Shown: in pieces, positions 60,953-64,000 of the stretch
How positions within the stretch are numbered: the stretch's first letter is position 1
How the letters are laid out: each line of letters begins with the position of its first letter
Assembly (NCBI GenBank): GCA_914767715.1
Contig: OU612065.1
Span: forward strand, 24,740,001 to 24,804,000
DNA length: 64,000 nt
DNA from: Membranipora membranacea
Lineage: Eukaryota; Bryozoa; Gymnolaemata; Cheilostomatida; Membraniporidae
Direction: 5' to 3'
Notes under the pieces: generated by a model
Seen by the model: the letters and a program-made list of their open reading frames with translations, nothing else
Told to the model about the DNA's origin: nothing
Database searches by the model: none
Program-made: the position numbers and the translations under genes

Positions 60953-63900
60953 ATGGCGGAGTGGGATTTAACTTCGAAGATGGGCCAGTATTTGGATAGA
61001 CATTTGGTCTTTCCATTGCTGGAGTTTCTTTCTGAGAAAGATGTAAGTATCCTTACCAATATTTCAAGTTGTTGTGATGTTATTAATACCCTTAGTGGAG
61101 TGTATAGCTAAAAATTATCGGGATCAAAGACAGGAGTAACTGACTGATTGATGATCTGAAAGTGAAAGAACGGCAAACCCAAGACATGTCATACTCATTG
61201 TATATAACACGTCAACTATGTTATGCCACCAATGAACTCCCCCTTTGACGGCACTTACCTACAACTGCAAAACTTGGGTCTGGATTTAGTGTATGATGAA
61301 GATGTTCGATCAATTTCTATGGTCCCTGGTAGCCAATGTTGAATTAATGTCCTGGCACCACAGTTTTGAGTTCAGTACCTCAACTGGCACTAACTAACGT
61401 GGTAGTAGTCTGATAAATCAATGACAGAGCCACACTGCACATATTTGATACATTATTGCTGTTGTGTTATTTATTTGCTGGCTAGAGTAGACATATATGG
61501 ACAACACTTCCCTGTTAATTATTGTGTGTGAAACACTACCACACTCATTCTCCTAAGCTGCACATACCTACCTAGTTTATTTAGTCAAATAAATGCAACT
61601 CTTCAATTAACCATTCAGTTTCAAACCAAGTTCTTGTGGAAGCCCTCCTCAGATGTGAGGAGAACAGGGAACAGAGATCATTAACACTGGTTGGGTGTTA
61701 TCATGAGATACCCCTCACAAGTCAAGTCTCAACAAGATTTTAGATTTGGGATTGAATGCTTGTCAAGCTGTAGGTGACCAAATCCATTGATTTAGTTATC
61801 ATATATATGTAAACATATCAAAATATGTCAGGAAACTGCTGCCCACGTTTCATTCCATGAGGCAACTATCATGTAACATAGATTCCCTTTCTACAACAAA
61901 CAACTTATGTCAGGAAGGGGTTCTTTCAATTAGAAAAAGCGATGCTTTACTAAAACAGATTATCACTATCGAATCGCTCATAATTATCGCTCACTTGGTG
62001 TTTCAATTAGACAAATTCGTTCTCAGATCGCTCACTCAGAATCTATATAGCTCTATCAATGAGTGAGCGATCTAAAAGCGAGACCCCTATCAGGTCTCAC
62101 TCAGTGAGTGCGCAATCAGATTGCGATTTGGGCTGTTTCTAATTGAAAGATCCCCCTGGATTTGCGGTAGACCTATGTTTTGCCGTAGACCTGTGGTCAA
62201 CAGTAAAGTATCTATTGCAGTATGGGTGTATAAATCACAGTAGATGGGTAATGTCTACCTCTACCGACATGTACGCACTAGCTTCAAGTAATAGTCAAGT
62301 AGTACCCTCACTAATAACATAGTCTCTACCAATATTGTGACCATATATATCCTTAATAAACTCTTGAAATGTTGATGCATGTCCCTGGATCTGGCGTAGC
62401 ATAACAGTTCATAGCCACAATTCCAGTGGATATTTAAAATGTGTCAGTTTATCTATTTGATATTCTATACCCAATTAAAGAATATTCTTCACAGACTCTC
62501 TTTCCCTCAATATCTAATCAAGAACAACAATTCTCCCTAGCTCAAACAAGTGTGCCCAAATGACTTGTTGGCTTTTGTTCGGACAGGATCTGTTTGTCAA
62601 ATTGGATATGAGCCACATAAATTGTTAAAAAGGGAAGAGATGATAATAGTAGTAGAAAACAGGAACTAAGCCTTGATGGCAATACATTGAAGAGGCATAT
62701 TAATGACTTGATTGATTATGAACCAATTGAACTGTTCAGTCCAGTGGTGAATGTAATGATAAGCATCTATCTCATGTATTTTAGATCTATGCACCAGAAG
62801 ATATGATGCAAGGAAAGATTGACTTGCTGAGTAACACAAACATGGTAGATTTTGCAAAGGAAGTATATGTAAGACTCCATAACCTCGACCCAGAAACTGA
62901 CGAGGATAAAGTCCCAGAATGTGAGTATTCACTAGAAAGGACTACCGACTCGTAGTAAAAAGTGGAGCGGTGTCGTAGCTTTTTGACTACTTCTGTACTC
63001 TGCAAGCAGAATGAATTTGTCTATCACTCATCATACCTCTGGTTCTGCTTTTTATGGCACTGGATGAGTCTGTGTGGTGCAACCCTTTACAACCGGAATA
63101 CCTTCTAGACAGAGAAGGCAACACACTCTTAGTTAGCGACGGGTCTCGAACCCATGACTGTTCAGATGCGTTGATAGCCCTCCGATAGTACCCAGTGTGA
63201 ATTTTCATGGTCTAGGAAGTGAATTTGTAATTGTTAAGAATTAATGTTTTTGTTTATATCTTGTCTTTGTTCATTTATATTTATTTATTTTTAGTTTTTG
63301 CCAACAAAAGAGTGGATGTTGTGCACGAGTTGAGACGACTGGATAGCGAGACTGAGCCCATTGTTAAAATCATGAGCTTGCCAGAAGTGGCTGAACATAT
63401 AGAGCAATCCAAGGATGGACGCCAGCTGTTTGACACTCTTAGTTCTGAATATGGGGTAAGGTTTCATCTTTGTGAAGTATTTCATTGTCAATGATGCATT
63501 ATAGGTGGTCATCAGACTATCCATTTTGGTTAGTGCGATGATCTTTCACTGTGTTATTGCCATTTTGTAATTAGCTGCTGTAAATTGTAGAACTTTGTCT
63601 TGTTGGTTTACTTCTATGTTGTATACTAAGGGTGATTCTTCTAAATTTCTGGTGATAGAATCGATATTTTTTGGTATCATTTTACTCATGGCTTTGTAAA
63701 AGACTGCATTATCCTGAATAGTAACCATTGTGTTTATGTGTGTAATTTACAGTTCACCACAGATATGCTGGAGACTCTGTACCAGTATGCCAGGTTTCAA
63801 TACGACTGTGGTAACTACACTGCTGCAGCAGAATATCTCTACTTTGTCACTGTACTGGTAGGTAACTGTTTTATACTGGTATCAGGCAATAAGCTTATTG

Positions 63901-64000
63901 TTGGCGACAAGGGTAGATAATGAAAATTTCGGACCACGGCTCTTCATTGTAGTGGGTGATGTGTTTCTATTACCTCTCATCAAGGGGTTTTATTTTGCAT
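60953..64000 (+). CDS. EIF3E: Eukaryotic translation initiation factor 3 subunit E, 5' part (runs off right edge)
   Basis: Subunit of the eIF3 complex that recruits 40S subunits to mRNA. Exons visible: 60953-61042 ([20 protein letters not shown]), 62785-62920 ([18 protein letters not shown]), 63295-63455 ([29 protein letters not shown]) and 63753-63857 ([20 protein letters not shown]). All are in phase; 61043-62784 is intron. These match the N-terminal helical repeats of eIF3e one after another. The C-terminal PCI domain lies beyond the window, and intron 4 begins at 63858. The start fits the family exactly. Confidence is high from recall of the family N-terminus. Confidence 0.97.
61915..62152. 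mobile_element. MITE with ~20-bp inverted ends in EIF3E intron 1
   Basis: GGGGTTCTTTCAATTAGAAA at the left and TTTCTAATTGAAAGATCCCC at the right are inverted. Inside, multiple TCGCTCACT/AGTGAGCGA motifs give further self-complementarity. Target duplication not resolved. Confidence 0.65.
63045..63205 (-). repeat. tRNA-derived SINE (minus strand) in EIF3E intron 2
   Basis: On the minus strand a perfect Pol III B-box (GGGTTCGAGACCC, plus-strand 63141-63153) follows a tRNA-like D-arm region (TATCGGAGGGCTATCAACGC) at suitable spacing. A non-tRNA body follows to about 63045. It does not fold into a complete tRNA on inspection (no paired acceptor ends), so a SINE is preferred. Confidence 0.5.

Noticed and set aside
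63045-63205. Functional tRNA gene on the minus strand
   Set aside because: The B-box is perfect, but I could not pair acceptor-stem ends or a proper anticodon arm. A SINE fits better.

Overview
The window is nuclear DNA from an invertebrate animal. It is AT-rich, its genes have many introns with GT..AG junctions, and introns and spacers are full of short inverted-repeat (MITE-like) elements. The gene set (tandem-domain receptor PTP, ankyrin-DHHC acyltransferase, KAT14, ENY2, LHPP) is metazoan. The compact layout would fit an early-branching marine animal such as a sponge or cnidarian, but the sequence alone does not fix the phylum.

Layout. 1-3439 (-): 5' half of cytosolic seryl-tRNA synthetase, running off the left edge, with a TA-flanked transposon in an intron. 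3861-6771: a complete P-element-like transposon with a THAP-domain reading frame, terminal inverted repeats and a perfect 8-bp target duplication. 10168-11139 (+): terminal exon of an unrecognised basic, Ser/Lys-rich protein. 14063-16577 (+): a three-exon ankyrin-like protein of 418 residues. 17094-22624 (-): KAT14, the ATAC-complex GNAT protein. 22625-26784: repeat-rich spacer with strong palindromes. 26785-29900 (+): LHPP phosphatase, 269 aa. 31425-32482 (+): ENY2, 98 aa. 33107-34733 (-): SNRPD3, tail to tail with ENY2. 35345-35516 (-): one probable exon of an unrecognised gene. 35915-41213 (+): a 568-aa ankyrin-DHHC palmitoyltransferase of the ZDHHC17/13 type. 42364-53665 (+): transmembrane receptor tyrosine phosphatase with two PTP domains. 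53666-60952: transposon remnants and a decayed copy of the receptor's last exon. 60953 to the right edge (+): first four exons of EIF3E.

The genes are mostly unrelated housekeeping genes: translation (SARS, EIF3E), splicing (SNRPD3), chromatin and mRNA export (KAT14, ENY2), and signalling or lipidation (receptor PTP, DHHC enzyme). Exon joins were checked by reading phase. ZDHHC (1707 nt), LHPP (810), ENY2 (297), SNRPD3 (417) and the visible receptor PTP exons (2571) all sum to whole codons.

The most interesting item is the receptor PTP. Its membrane-proximal domain keeps the CX5R nucleophile but has lost the WPD-loop aspartate. Its distal domain keeps a WxD loop but has Ser in place of the catalytic Cys. 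These are the two changes classically used to make substrate-trapping PTPs, and here they occur together in one natural gene.
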